This document shows, piece by piece, positions 18,116-28,160 of a DNA stretch of 64,000 nt. The DNA is from CAWACP01 sp963832965 (GTDB taxonomy: Bacteria > Acidobacteriota > Terriglobia > Bryobacterales > Bryobacteraceae), in NCBI GenBank assembly GCA_963832965.1, contig CAWHVW010000003.1, positions 1 through 64,000 of the forward strand, written 5' to 3'. Every line of letters starts with the position of its first letter. Position 1 is the first letter of the stretch. The translations under genes and the position numbers were made by a program. The notes beneath the pieces are model-generated. The model saw only the letters and a program-made list of their open reading frames with translations, made no database searches and was not told the origin of the DNA.

Positions 18116-18891
18116 CGAGCGAAGGCGTAGCGCGCTATGCCCGCCGCCAGCTTCAGCGATCCAAGGATGCGTTGTTTCAATTCCCACAGATCTCCGTTGA
18201 TTTCGAGCAGCCCGCGGCGCGGCCTCGGCGCGGGGACCGCGTATTCCGCCACCACCGTTCCAGGCCCCTCGCTGAGAACCAGTATGCGGTCGCTCAGCAG
18301 GATGGCCTCTTCGACATCGTGGGTCACGAAGACTACCGATTTGCGGTCCTGCTCCCAAAGATCCAACAATTCCCGCTGCAGAACCATGCGGGTTTGGCAA
18401 TCCAACGCGGCAAAGGGTTCGTCCATGAGCATCACGGCGGGATCGCTCAGGAAACAGCGGGCCACCGCGACGCGCTGTTTCATGCCCATGGAAAGCTGGC
18501 CCGGATAGGCGTGTTCCTTATTAGCGCAACCCAGCCGCGCCAGAAGCTCACGCGCGCGGTCTTCGCGTTCCGCGCGGGGGACGCCCTGCATTTCGAGGCC
18601 GAACGCAGCGTTGGCGGACGCGGTCATCCAGGGGAAGAGATTGTGTTCCTGGCTCACCAGCAACGCGCTGGGGTTGCGGTCTTCCGGGCCCGGAATACGC
18701 TCGAATTCACCCGCATCGGGCGCGAGCAGACCGGCGAGCACGCGCAGGAGCGTAGTTTTGCCGCAGCCGCTGGGTCCCACAAAGGTGAGAAACTCGGCCT
18801 CGCGGCTACTGAAGGTGAGGTCGCGTAATGCGGTGACGGGACCCCTGGATGACGGGAAGGCAACGTGCAACTGTGAACATCGCAGGCGCAT
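18112..18891 (-). CDS. ABC transporter ATP-binding protein, NitT/TauT type
   Basis: Cytoplasmic ATPase of 259 residues powering the adjacent permease. Walker A is GPSGCGKTT (residues 39-47). The Q-loop is SQEHNLFPWM. The signature is LSMGMKQR (the Met-containing variant common in the SsuB/TauB group), Walker B is VMLMDEPFAALD, and the H-loop is FVTHDVEEA. It is the first gene of the five-gene minus-strand operon running to 11649. The 200-base region in front of it is shared with the divergent methyltransferase promoter. Confidence 0.93.
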   Translation of the reverse strand: MRLRCSQLHVAFPSSRGPVTALRDLTFSSREAEFLTFVGPSGCGKTTLLRVLAGLLAPDAGEFERIPGPEDRNPSALLVSQEHNLFPWMTASANAAFGLEMQGVPRAEREDRARELLARLGCANKEHAYPGQLSMGMKQRVAVARCFLSDPAVMLMDEPFAALDCQTRMVLQRELLDLWEQDRKSVVFVTHDVEEAILLSDRILVLSEGPGTVVAEYAVPAPRPRRGLLEINGDLWELKQRILGSLKLAAGIARYAFAR

Positions 18892-19037
18892 CAGGGTGAA
18901 TTGCCGTCATTCGGAGATGTCTGACAAACCCGGCGATTTCCACAGGCCCGCGACAGACAACCCGGCGGTTCGCGACCAACGGGACATCCTCCGTTCGTAC
19001 AGTATAAGGCTGCTGTTCGAATCAGAATAACACAGCT

Positions 19038-19066
19038 TTAACAATTGCAAGGTCTCCTGCTATAGT
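19038..19066 (+). promoter_or_regulatory. Sigma-70-type promoter for the methyltransferase gene
   Basis: TTAACA (19038-19043), 17-base spacer, TATAGT (19061-19066). The -10 box overlaps a possible GTG start at 19065, which argues for the downstream ATG at 19092 as the real start. Confidence 0.55.
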
Positions 19067-19091
19067 GAACTTTCGCTATCAGACACACGTC

Positions 19092-19919
19092 ATGGCCGCC
19101 CCGGCACATACCGAGCCGCGCGCAGCTTCCGGGGGTGCATGGGAACGAGTGGGGGCGCTGCAATCGCCCTCCTGGTATCTGGATCCTTTGGTAGCCGCGC
19201 AGAAGCGGCGCATTCATCAGGAGCTGGTTTGGCGCTGGACGCAGGGCGCCGCCATCCGGCGCGCGCTGAAGACGGACTCCTTTGAAGAAGCGAACGGGGA
19301 CGATTGCATTCTTTTCGACTTGTTCCCGGGGGCCGACGCGGTGGGAATGGACCTGGCCTTTTCGACGGCGCTTCGCGCTCAATGCCGATGCCCGAACCAG
19401 CAAGTCCGATTCGTGGTGAGCGACGCGCGGAGCCTGGCCATCGGCGCGAATACGATGGATGCCATTGTCTCCACTTCGACGCTGGACCATTTTGATACGC
19501 GCGCCGAATTCGAGAGCGCGATCGATCAACTGGCGGACGCGTTGCAACCCGGCGGGGTGCTGGTGATTACGGTGGACAATCCTTCCAATCCGCTGTACGG
19601 CTTGCTGCGATGGGCAAGCCGGCGGGACTGGCTGCCATTCCGGCTGGGCTATACGGCACCACTTTCCAGGCTGGTGCGGTGTCTGGAGGACGCCGGACTG
19701 CAGGTGACCGCCGAGGATACGCTGATTCACAACCCGCGGATGATCTCTACCCTTTTGTTCCGCGGGCTGCGGCTGGTGCTGGGCCGGCATGCGGACGCTC
19801 CGATCCGCTTGCTGCTGGCTTGCTTCGCCACACTGGGCCGGCTTCCCACGCGCCGATTCACTGCTTGCTTCGTAGCTGCGCGGGCGTGCAAGCCGCATCC
19901 GATTGAGGCGCGACTCTGA
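19092..19919 (+). CDS. SAM-dependent class I methyltransferase-like protein
   Basis: Soluble protein of 275 residues. GADAVGMDLAFSTAL is the nucleotide-binding strand-loop with an acidic end of strand beta-2, VVSDARSLAIGANTMDAIVSTSTLDHF spans the D-x-x-x-L-P-like and post-motif regions, and LADALQPGGVLVITVDNPSNPL is the family's motif after helix D. The classical GxGxG loop at strand 1 is poorly kept (CILFDLFPGADAVG). The frame continues upstream to GTG 19065, but a promoter -10 box overlaps that codon. Its stop is immediately followed by the TTG start of the membrane glycosyltransferase, so the two are probably translated together and the methyl acceptor may be a glycolipid or glycan intermediate (inference). 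Confidence 0.78.
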   Translation: MAAPAHTEPRAASGGAWERVGALQSPSWYLDPLVAAQKRRIHQELVWRWTQGAAIRRALKTDSFEEANGDDCILFDLFPGADAVGMDLAFSTALRAQCRCPNQQVRFVVSDARSLAIGANTMDAIVSTSTLDHFDTRAEFESAIDQLADALQPGGVLVITVDNPSNPLYGLLRWASRRDWLPFRLGYTAPLSRLVRCLEDAGLQVTAEDTLIHNPRMISTLLFRGLRLVLGRHADAPIRLLLACFATLGRLPTRRFTACFVAARACKPHPIEARL

Positions 19920-21920
19920 TTGCGGGGAAGACGCCTTATCGTTGGGGTGTGGCTGGCGTGGCTGCTGTTGGCCGGGTGCGTGGCGGCACGGTATTTCCGA
20001 TGGGAGGTGGACTATTTCCGCAGTCCCGGGCCCATTTTTCATGCGCTTCTGGTGTGGGCGATGCCGCTGTTCGGCTGCGTCTGCGCGGGGTATCTGTGGC
20101 TGCGCCGGGGGGGGCTTTGGCGCTTCGAAGCGCCCGTGGTGGCCGCGTTCGCCGGCGTTTGCCTGCTGCTGTATGCGCCTGTCGCGACGTTGGCGATCGC
20201 GCTGCTATTCGCCGCCTGCATGGCCGCGGGGGGTGGCGTGGCGCGGCGTTTGCGCATTGCGTTCGAAAACTCCGCTGAGGTGGTGACGCTGGGGTTTGGA
20301 CTGGGCTGCGCGGCGTTGGTTCCGGCATTGTTCGCGCTCGGGCTGCTTCATCTTTACTATGCGTGGGTTTTCGTTTTGCTGCTGATGATCCCATGCGTGG
20401 TGTTCTGGCGGGATGGACTGCGCGGGATGGCGGCGGTTGGGCGGGTTTTGACGGCCAGCGACGGATTGCGCCATCCGCTGGCCGGGATCGCGGTGGTGTT
20501 CGGGGCGCTGGCGACGATTTTGGCGCTGGCGTCGTTTTTGGCGCCGAGCGTTGCCTTCGATCCCCTGGCGATGCATTTGGCCTCAGCGCGGCAATACGCC
20601 GAGCAGCATGGGCTGGACGTTCTTCCTTCGCTCGACTACAGCTACTATCCGCAGGGATGCGAGGTGCTGATGGCGCTGGCGTGGTCGCTGGGAGGGCAGG
20701 CGGCCGCACAAATGATTTCACCGCTCTTCTGGGTTCTTTCGCTGGTCCTGCTGGTGGTGGTGGGGCGCTCCAGCGGCTTGAGCAAAGCAGCGGCATTCGC
20801 GGGCGTAATCGCGGCGGCGATGATGCCGTTCGCGCACTGGAGCGGCGCCAACGCGAAGAACGACGCGGCGATGGTCTTTTTTCAGACGGCCGCTCTTTAC
20901 GCTTTTCTGCGCTGGCAGGCGTCGCGGGAAAAGGCGTGGATTTTCGCGGGCGCGATATTCCTTGGTTCCACTTTCGCGGTGAAGCATGTGGCGCTGTTTG
21001 GCGCGGTTCCGCTGTTTTGCTTTTTCCTGTACGCCTGCCGGCGCTGGCGGCCGGCGGTGGCGTTCTGTCTGATTGTGGCGGCGCTGGGTTTTTATTGGCA
21101 CGCGCGCACGTGGATACTCACCGGGAACCCGGTGTATCCGTCGAAACTGATCCAGAGCGTCAAGGCGGCGGGCAGGAAACAAAACAGGTTTGCGGGGTGG
21201 GGGCAGATCCGGCGGCTGACGGGATTTTGGAAGGTTCCCTGGCGGGCGCAGTTTGGGGGAATGAGCGCGTTTGAATCTCCACTGCCGAACCCCATGGGCA
21301 TTGCGCTGCTGGTTTTTCTGCCGCTGGCGCTGGTGACGCGCGGACCGAAGACACCGGCGCGGCGCGCCTGCCTGCTGTTCTGCGCGATTTACCTGGGATA
21401 CTGGATGATCACGCTGGGTATGGTGCGCTATGCCATCCTGCCGATCAGCCTGCTGGTTGTTCTGCTGGTGGGCAAAGCCGCGGCGTTTTACGATGAACCG
21501 GGAAATTGGGGCGTGCGCGCTTCGATCGCGGGAGCTTTCGCGGGCGTTCTGCTGTTCAGCGCCCTGGGCATGGCCATCATCGAGCTGAATGCGCCGATGG
21601 TGGGGCTGTTCACGCGGCGCATCAGCTCCGGCCAGTATCTGGATCTGGCGCTGCGGACGCATCGATCTTTGTGGTGGCTGGATGGCGTACATACGCAATC
21701 GAAGGTGTTCGGGTTTGACAATTGTTCGCGGGCGTATGCTCCCGAGCCCGCGAAATACTACTGCGCGTACAATGACTGGGGCCGGGCAGAATCCACCATG
21801 GCGCGCTGCCGGTGCGAATTTGCTGTTCTGCCGCGAGGCCGGAATCCGGATGGCGCCGGGCAGCCGATGGAGAGCGACGAGTTCTTTACGGTGTGGCGTA
21901 TGACGCCGGTTGACCGCTAG
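19920..21920 (+). CDS. Multi-pass membrane glycosyltransferase, PMT/ArnT-like
   Basis: Integral membrane protein of 666 residues with more than ten hydrophobic helices. The first large extracytoplasmic loop carries SVAFDPLAMHLASARQYAEQHG, the position of the catalytic Asp in GT-C enzymes of the PMT/GT39/GT83 group that transfer sugars from polyprenyl phosphate carriers. SGANAKNDAAMVFFQTAALYAFLRW is a further family-like segment, and the C-terminus is a soluble domain of about 100 residues with several cysteines. The start is TTG directly abutting the methyltransferase stop (TGATTG). The glycan acceptor is unknown. Confidence 0.78.
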   Translation: MRGRRLIVGVWLAWLLLAGCVAARYFRWEVDYFRSPGPIFHALLVWAMPLFGCVCAGYLWLRRGGLWRFEAPVVAAFAGVCLLLYAPVATLAIALLFAACMAAGGGVARRLRIAFENSAEVVTLGFGLGCAALVPALFALGLLHLYYAWVFVLLLMIPCVVFWRDGLRGMAAVGRVLTASDGLRHPLAGIAVVFGALATILALASFLAPSVAFDPLAMHLASARQYAEQHGLDVLPSLDYSYYPQGCEVLMALAWSLGGQAAAQMISPLFWVLSLVLLVVVGRSSGLSKAAAFAGVIAAAMMPFAHWSGANAKNDAAMVFFQTAALYAFLRWQASREKAWIFAGAIFLGSTFAVKHVALFGAVPLFCFFLYACRRWRPAVAFCLIVAALGFYWHARTWILTGNPVYPSKLIQSVKAAGRKQNRFAGWGQIRRLTGFWKVPWRAQFGGMSAFESPLPNPMGIALLVFLPLALVTRGPKTPARRACLLFCAIYLGYWMITLGMVRYAILPISLLVVLLVGKAAAFYDEPGNWGVRASIAGAFAGVLLFSALGMAIIELNAPMVGLFTRRISSGQYLDLALRTHRSLWWLDGVHTQSKVFGFDNCSRAYAPEPAKYYCAYNDWGRAESTMARCRCEFAVLPRGRNPDGAGQPMESDEFFTVWRMTPVDR

Positions 21921-22000
21921 TTTTTTTGTTTCACTTTTTTCGTTACACCATGCGAGTTTTCGCATTTGAATTGCGCCTGAGGGGATGAGTGCGGCCTCTG

Positions 22001-22092
22001 GCAGGCCGCTGAAAAAATCCGAAAACCGCTTGTTTACAACACGCGGCTCGGAAACGTAGCTACGTGTTTGCGGGTGCTTACCGGACCGCAAC
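22001..22092 (-). repeat. Dispersed palindromic repeat family A, inverted right-half copy
   Basis: Reverse complement of the right part of the full copy at 28161-28284: GCAGGCCGCTGAAAAAATCC, then GCGGCTCGGAAACGTAGCTACGTG, then a TTACCGGACCGC arm. It lies between the membrane glycosyltransferase and the small gene at 22109, ending 17 bases before that gene's start codon. Confidence 0.88.
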
Positions 22093-22108
22093 ATGCAAAG
22101 GAGGTTTC

Positions 22109-22300
22109 ATGCGACGCGGGAGAGTGATCGCCAGCGTATTCCTGTTGCTGTTCGGGACGTTCGCGCTGCTTTCCACGATGAGCAATCCGCGCGTGGAGGC
22201 TCTTCACGGGTCTGATGTTGTTCGGCTTATCGCTTCGGGCTTATGCTTCGGAGTCGGCCTGGCACTACTGCTTCGGCCGTTTACGTTCCGGGGAGAGTAA
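22109..22300 (+). CDS. Small two-helix membrane protein
   Basis: Protein of 63 residues with hydrophobic segments at about 8-22 (IASVFLLLFGTFALL) and 41-56 (IASGLCFGVGLALLLRP) and basic ends. Function unknown. The start ATG is chosen because it is preceded by AAAGGAGG at ideal spacing; the frame upstream of it runs through the palindromic repeat and is not convincing. Confidence 0.65.
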   Translation: MRRGRVIASVFLLLFGTFALLSTMSNPRVEALHGSDVVRLIASGLCFGVGLALLLRPFTFRGE

Positions 22301-22354
22301 GTCTTCAGAGCGGATGTGGAAACGCAGGGCGCGGTTTCTACGTACTCTGATTGT

Positions 22355-22978
22355 ATGAAGCCTTTGCTGGTGCTGCTGTTGATTGGAGGGGCCGCGGTGG
22401 CCCAGCCGTTTTCCGCCGGGATCAAAGCCGGTTTGCCGTTGACGGATTTCCTGAGCGAGGCGGAGGGCGACTCAACCACCACGACTAACCGTTACGTGTT
22501 GGGGCCGGAGGTGGAACTGCGACTACCGCTGGGACTGAGCGTCGAGTTCGATGTGCTGTACCGCCATTTCAGTTACACCGGCATTTCGGGAGCCGGGAAT
22601 GCCATCACCAGCATAGGATCGGCGGGCAATTGGGAATTTCCGCTGGTGGCCAAATACAAGTTCGCCGGCAAAATCGTCCGGCCGTACGTGGAAGCGGGCG
22701 TGGCGTGGGACGCGCTCTCCGGCTTGAAGAACGCGGTGAGCGAGGCGGTTTGCGGGGGCGCGAACGGCACTTGTAACGTGCTGCTGGCCCCGCCCGCGGT
22801 CAGCAACCAGACGACCGCGGGGGTGGTGCTTGGGGGCGGGGTGGACATCCACGCGGTGTTCATTCACGTGGCGCCGGAGATCCGCTTCACGCGTTGGGCG
22901 GACCAATACTTCAACCTTTCCGGCGTCCTCAATAGCAGCAGGAACCAGGCGGAGTTTCTGGTTGGGTTCACTTTCTAG
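22355..22978 (+). CDS. Outer-membrane beta-barrel protein
   Basis: Protein of 207 residues, small OmpA/OMP_b-brl type porin-like barrel. A signal peptide (MKPLLVLLLIGGAAVAQ) is followed by alternating amphipathic strands (VELRLPLGLSVEFDVLYRHFSY, WEFPLVAKYKF, VRPYVEAGVAWDAL, IHVAPEIRFTRWAD) and a terminal aromatic residue in FLVGFTF, the usual signal for barrel assembly. The ATG at 22355 places the signal peptide at the N-terminus. Function is not predictable. No operon partner is clear beyond the small protein upstream. Confidence 0.82.
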   Translation: MKPLLVLLLIGGAAVAQPFSAGIKAGLPLTDFLSEAEGDSTTTTNRYVLGPEVELRLPLGLSVEFDVLYRHFSYTGISGAGNAITSIGSAGNWEFPLVAKYKFAGKIVRPYVEAGVAWDALSGLKNAVSEAVCGGANGTCNVLLAPPAVSNQTTAGVVLGGGVDIHAVFIHVAPEIRFTRWADQYFNLSGVLNSSRNQAEFLVGFTF

Positions 22979-23042
22979 GCGGGGCCGGCTGCTGGAGGTT
23001 ATTACGGACCGGCACGGCTTGATCGCCTCAAATCCGCACGCC

Positions 23043-26000
23043 CTACTGTTTGGTCGCCGTCCAACTAATGCCGCCGTCGACACCGAGGGTTCCGCTCGCC
23101 TGCGTGGACGAAGAGAACATGCCGGAGAGATCGTAGCCGAAGGTTTCGTCGAAAACATTTCCGAAGATAATGATGGGCCCGAATTCTGGCCCGGTAAGGG
23201 TGACGTTGGTGTTGACGCCGTTGCCAGTGGTGACTGAGTATGACGTAACCTGGTCGTTGAACACTCCCATCGACATCGGCAGGCCCTGGGAGGTTGTTCC
23301 GCTCCAATTTCCGTCGTAATAACCTTCTGGGGGCGATACGATGGTAAACGGCTGCGCGAAGAACTGGGTGCCGTTCCAAGTGATCACTGCCTGCCAATCG
23401 CCGCCAATGTTGGCAATGGCTCCGCCGGAGATATCGAGGGTGTTCCAAAGACACCAGTTACCACTCGAGGGAAGAGGGTTCCAGTAGATTGTAGTGTCCC
23501 CGGGAGTGCCGCCCGGGGAGTGCCAGTTGACTCCAGCAATATCTCCGGCGACTGCGCCCTCGACGGAGAACCACACGGTTGCACTGGGATCGCTATAGAG
23601 AAACGACGTGGCGGCCGCCGGCACCTGACAGCCACTGTTGTTTGCGGATTTCGTCATCATCGAACTGGCCAGATAAGGCGTTGAGCCGACTTTAAATGGC
23701 AGCGATCCGGGAGCCTGGCCGTCGGTGACGACTCCGACCTGGATGGTTTCCGGGGCAGTCAGGTCGCTGGCCGGCACGGCGGCCAGGAGCGAACCGCTGT
23801 TCAGAAACTCGGTTGCGAGCTTTTGGCCGCCCCACGTGACCGCCGACGAAGCGGTGAAGCCGGTACCCAATGCCTGTAGTTTGAAGCCATCGAAGCCGGC
23901 TTCGACGCCGGGCGGCGAGATGGACGTCAAGGAGGTTGGCTGGTTCACGTGCACGGTGACGCTGGCAATCGGCGTGTTACTCGTGAGGTCGACGAGGAAG
24001 AATTGCAGCCCATCGGTTACCGAACTACCGGTCTGTGCGGAACCGCTCGACCCGACCGTGCCAGTGAGCGGCGTTCCGGTGGCCGATCCCACGTTAATCA
24101 CCAACTGGCTGTAGCCCGGGGCGTTCCAGCTCAGGGTGGTCATGCCCATGCCGGTAGTGGAGACGATCGGATTCGGGCTGGCGCTGAAGGTGACCCCGGG
24201 TGTTGGCGCATTGACGGTGACCGCGATAGAGCCCGAAGACGGGTAGAAAGTGGCGTCACCATTGTAGTGGGCGTCGATGGTGTCGGTTCCCGCAGGCAAC
24301 TGGCTCCCATTGGCCTGTAGGGAAGCAATCCGCCGGCCAGCGCCACGGTTCCAAGCGCGGCGCTGCCAGCACTGAACGTCACGGTTCCGGTGGGGATAGA
24401 TATGTACCTGCCCCCGGGCGGGGAAACCACGGCCTCGATTTCCGTCGAGCCGTTGGTGAAGATCAGTTCGGGGTTGGCGGTGACGACCGTCGTGGCGGGA
24501 ACAGCGGGATGGCAGGCGTGCCGGCCCTGCCCGGGAGCGGAGGGCCGGAATCGTGGCGGGCCGGAGAGGTCGCTCCAGCACGCCACCATCTCCGAGACGT
24601 CGACCGAGCCGAGGCCGGTTACCAGATCGTATCCGGGCCCGGCCGAATAGCCGAAAGAGCCGCTGGATCTGGAGCAATCCGGAGTATCAGTCGCGCAGGG
24701 AACCGTATTGTTTCCCATGGTGATGTCGTGGAAGACACCCGGCGTGCGCGCGAGCGCGTATAAGTTCGGATTGATGTTGCCCGCGGTCCCGCTGCCGGCC
24801 TTGGCCAGGGATTGGTTTAACAAGGCGACGATGCCGGCGAACACCTGCGCAGACGCGGAGGTACCGCCAACCGAAATCTCGACATCCTGGCCTGTCGATG
24901 GGTCGATGGTGAAGACGTTGTAGGGGTCGTGGAAGGGGGAGGCGGTCAGCGAAACATCCGGCACGTCACGCATATGATCGCAGGAACGCCCGCTCCGGTT
25001 TGCCAGGAAGGCTTACTGAAGAGCGAACTGGCGCCGCCCCCGGAAGCGGCCAGCTGACCGGCCTGCGGGGTGTCGTTCCAGGCCATTTCGGATATGTAAC
25101 CCAGCGCAGAGCCAAGGTTGGGACCATTGGCGCCGCTCCACCAAGTCCCGATTCCCTCGTTGAACTCAGTTCCACCGACGCCGGTTACTTCGGGAATGCT
25201 CGCGGGGAACTCGACCGCCAGCCCCAGCGAGGCCTCGGAGTTCTCGTCCGAATCGCAGTCTGCCGCACCGGAATCGCCGCTCGCGTCCACCCACGTCATT
25301 CCCTTGGCATTCGCCGTCTGAGCCAGGGAGCGATAGGTCGCGGGAGGGAGCCCAGCGCCGCGGCCCCCTGCTCACAGATGCCAAAACTCTCGCTGAACAC
25401 CGGCGCCAGGTTATGGTCGACCACGTATTCGATGGTATCGATCGGGCTCGGGGCGTAGACGAAGATGATGGTGGCGGCGCGGGCCACCGCCGAACTCCAT
25501 TCCAGATCGAGGTCCGCTTCCAGCTCGGCGTCGTCCATGGTCTCGCCCGGATCCGGTCCGCAGCATTCGACGATTTGGGGATCGGCGGCGGGCAGGTTGA
25601 AGTGGCCGCGGAAGGCCCGGATGTCATTCAGGTTGACGTTGGATCCGCCCAGTATGGCGATACTCTGCCCGGCGCCGTCGATTCCTTGCTGGTACAACGG
25701 GGCGATGTTGTAAATGGTCGCGATGTCGTCCGGCGCAAGACTCTCGGCACCGTCGCCATCGTTCTCGTTGGGATGGAGCGTAACGGCCGGCTTGCCGCGT
25801 ATTACCCGGGGCCGCAGATGCACGTCCGTGAGGCCCTGCAACGACAGAACCACGCCGGAGAGAGCTTCGGGGACGGACGGCGCAGTGGCATTGACGTAGT
25901 GAGACTGGCCCCGAATGGTGTAGCGGTGGATTTCCGTGTGAAACGTGCTCCGCACCTGGCCGGCGGCGCCGCTGAAGACGATGAAGTCCCGGTCATTGGC

Positions 26001-26405
26001 CCTGTACTCGACGCGGAAGCCCTGGCCTTCCAGCCATGCGGCGACCCTCTCGATATCGCCGGGGCTGAGCCCAAACTGCTTCGCGTACTCGTCGGACGAA
26101 AGCCACTGGTGGTACTTCTCCGATGAGCTGTCCTGTTGCTGGGCAAGCAGCCGCGCAAGAGCGTCTTGCTGGGCCGGGGTTCGCTTGAATGACAGCGTCA
26201 TCCAGGGAAGCTTCAGGGAGGGCTCCACGAGCCCCTCATCGCCGTGCTCCGCGAGAGCCAGCGGGCGGACCGTGCTGTCGAGAACGACGAAGCGCCCGTT
26301 ATCGATGGCGCTGGTGATTCGATCCTGTTGCCCGAGCAGCGGCCCGGCGAGCAGAATGCCAAAGACACTCACGGGTCCCCACACGGATTTCATTGCTGAG
26401 TGCAT
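23043..26405 (-). CDS. S53 (sedolisin/kumamolisin-like) peptidase with C-terminal Ig-like domain, three frame breaks
   Basis: Secreted acid-type serine-carboxyl peptidase spread over four successive minus-strand frames: 26405-25296, 25299-24946, 24973-24140 and 24677-23043. In order they contain a signal peptide (ILLAGPLLGQQ), a pro-kumamolisin activation domain (SSDEYAKQFGLSPGDIERVAAWLEGQGFRV), the E..xD catalytic pair in DDAELEADLDLEWSSAV, then SESFGICEQGAA; the oxyanion Asp in DASGDSGAAD; the catalytic Ser in SVGGTSASAQVF; and a bacterial Ig-like domain (VTFSAGSAALGTVAL joined to SLQANGSQLPAGTDTI) with an unknown C-terminal domain. Breaks lie near 25351, 24980 and 24331. Each is healed by adding one base, so all catalytic residues survive and sequencing deletions are the simplest explanation. 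Otherwise it is a young pseudogene. Confidence 0.85.
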
Positions 26406-26610
26406 GCCTCCAATGGGCCTCCAACGGCGTTGAAATCATGGGCGCCACGCGGCAGGCTGTGAGGGGCCCGAAGAAGCGATGGCGATGCGAAACGCCGCGA
26501 CACCGATCGATCAATAATACGCTCATTTTGTGTTCGCGCAATGTCCAGGTGACGAAAACGGCGCCGAATATCACGGGTAAATCGACATCGGCCAGAGCAG
26601 CGCGCCGCGT

Positions 26611-26634
26611 CTTGTTCTGTTTTCAGAAAACAAG
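26611..26634. promoter_or_regulatory. Operator-like palindrome
   Basis: TGTTTTCAGAAAACA (26618-26632) is a perfect 7-1-7 palindrome inside a wider CTTGTT...AACAAG repeat. With the related site at 26697 it lies in the 452-base gap between the S53 peptidase start and the amidase stop, about 210 bases before the peptidase start. A regulator-binding role is inferred. Confidence 0.35.
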
Positions 26635-26696
26635 GCATTCTGCCGGCCTTACTTTGGTCAATTGCGGCGACCCGGAATCAGCAGGTTAAGGCGCTC

Positions 26697-26716
26697 TTGT
26701 TCTGAAAACGGAACAA
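26697..26716. promoter_or_regulatory. Second operator-like inverted repeat
   Basis: TTGTTC-N8-GAACAA is a perfect inverted repeat sharing the CTTGTTCTG start of the site at 26611. The remainder of the 26406-26857 gap shows no convincing gene or RNA. Confidence 0.35.
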
Positions 26717-26857
26717 AGAGACGTTTTTGGAGGTCGATTTACAATTCTGGAGATACGCTATCGGGTACAGGAAGCGCGTCTCGCCGTCGATTCCATTAGC
26801 TCGCGCGCAAGAGCAGCGCCAGAGAGCTCCAAATGTGACAGGCACTCCCCAGGCTTG

Positions 26858-28147
26858 CTAGCTTCCACCGTTTACGATGCGATGCAGCAGTACCGCTGTC
26901 TGCAGCAGGCGCGCATCCTGACCGTGATCAGCAGTGAGTTGCAGCCCGAGCGGCAACGCGCTCCCAACCGGGAGCGGGATGGAGATTGCGGGCGTTCCGA
27001 GGGCGGTCCACGGAGAGTTCATCCTCGGATCTCCCGTGGACGACAAGCCAAGCGGCGCGGGGCCGGTTGCGGCCGGCACCAAAATGACCGGTGTCGTCTT
27101 GTATATCTCCGCGACGCGGTCTCGGCACTCCGCGATGTACCGCCGGGCCTCCTCGTAGCGGCCTTCCGGGATCTGGAGGCCATCCCGAACCAGGTCCGCG
27201 AGATCCGCGAGGCGGGCACCATATTCCTTAAAGCGCTGCTGGTGGAACCGAGCGCCCTCATAGAACATGACCGTCCTGCTCTCAACGGCGAGTTTCGCGA
27301 GCATTCCGGCGAGATCAACGGATTGGATGGATACGCCAGCGTTTCGCAACGTCGAAAGCGCGTTCCTGAATGCGGTCTCCATGGCCGGCTCTACCTCAGG
27401 CACGGGATTGGGCGCAGCAAGGACAAGACTCTCCGGACGACCAATGGGGAATCCGATTGATTCCCAGAGCAGGAGCATATCGGCTGGTGTGTGTGTGAAG
27501 AAGCCGAGCGTGTCGAGGCTTTTCGCCAGGGGCAACACGCCATCCATGGACAGCAAACCGTAGGTGGGCTTGAATCCGGTAACACCGCAGTAGGAGGCCG
27601 GCCGCAGCACCGAGCCTTGTGTTTGCTCTCCGATGGTGACCGGGACCATCCCCGCTGCGACCGCGGCTGCCGAACCGCTTGAGCTTCCGCCTGGCGTGTG
27701 TTGCAAATCTCTTGGGTTGCGCGTAGGAGCCGGGTTGCTGTATGCGAAGGCGGCAGTCTCTGTCTTTCCCAGCAATATGCCGCCGCGCTGGCGCATCTGG
27801 CGAACAATAGCGGCGTCTTCCGTGCCGATTCGCCCTTTGTAAATTGGAGAGCCGTACTCAGTAGCCAAACCGCGTGTCTCGATGATGTCTTTTACGCCAA
27901 AAGGGATCCCGGACAATTTTCCACGGCCGGTTGGTTTCTGAGGGAGCACCTGGACCCACGCGTGAATCGAACCATCCTGCGCCGCGATGCGCTCCAGGCA
28001 TGACTGCAATCCGGACTCCCGCGCCTTCGGGCCGGCGCGCAACCAGTCACTCAGCGTTTCGAGGCCCGGCGGGGCGGCGGTGGCATGCATAGAGACGACG
28101 CGAAACCCGCAAAGAGAAACGTTCGACGGTTGAGTGTGCAAGGTCAT
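26858..28147 (-). CDS. Amidase-signature family hydrolase (GatA-like)
   Basis: Amidohydrolase of 429 residues using the Ser-cisSer-Lys triad. The Lys is in GIPFGVKDII (about residue 86), the cis-Ser in TPGGSSSGSAAAVAAG (about 155-157) and the nucleophile Ser in EQTQGSVLRPASYCGVTG (about 179). It is shorter than GatA and has no gatB/gatC next to it, so it is probably a stand-alone amidase acting on a small amide rather than the Glu-tRNA(Gln) enzyme. A second in-frame ATG about 19 codons in (28090) may be the real start. The gene sits between the S53 peptidase and the repeat/IS701 block. Confidence 0.87.
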   Translation of the reverse strand: MTLHTQPSNVSLCGFRVVSMHATAAPPGLETLSDWLRAGPKARESGLQSCLERIAAQDGSIHAWVQVLPQKPTGRGKLSGIPFGVKDIIETRGLATEYGSPIYKGRIGTEDAAIVRQMRQRGGILLGKTETAAFAYSNPAPTRNPRDLQHTPGGSSSGSAAAVAAGMVPVTIGEQTQGSVLRPASYCGVTGFKPTYGLLSMDGVLPLAKSLDTLGFFTHTPADMLLLWESIGFPIGRPESLVLAAPNPVPEVEPAMETAFRNALSTLRNAGVSIQSVDLAGMLAKLAVESRTVMFYEGARFHQQRFKEYGARLADLADLVRDGLQIPEGRYEEARRYIAECRDRVAEIYKTTPVILVPAATGPAPLGLSSTGDPRMNSPWTALGTPAISIPLPVGSALPLGLQLTADHGQDARLLQTAVLLHRIVNGGS

Positions 28148-28160
28148 GGTCTAAAAGGTG

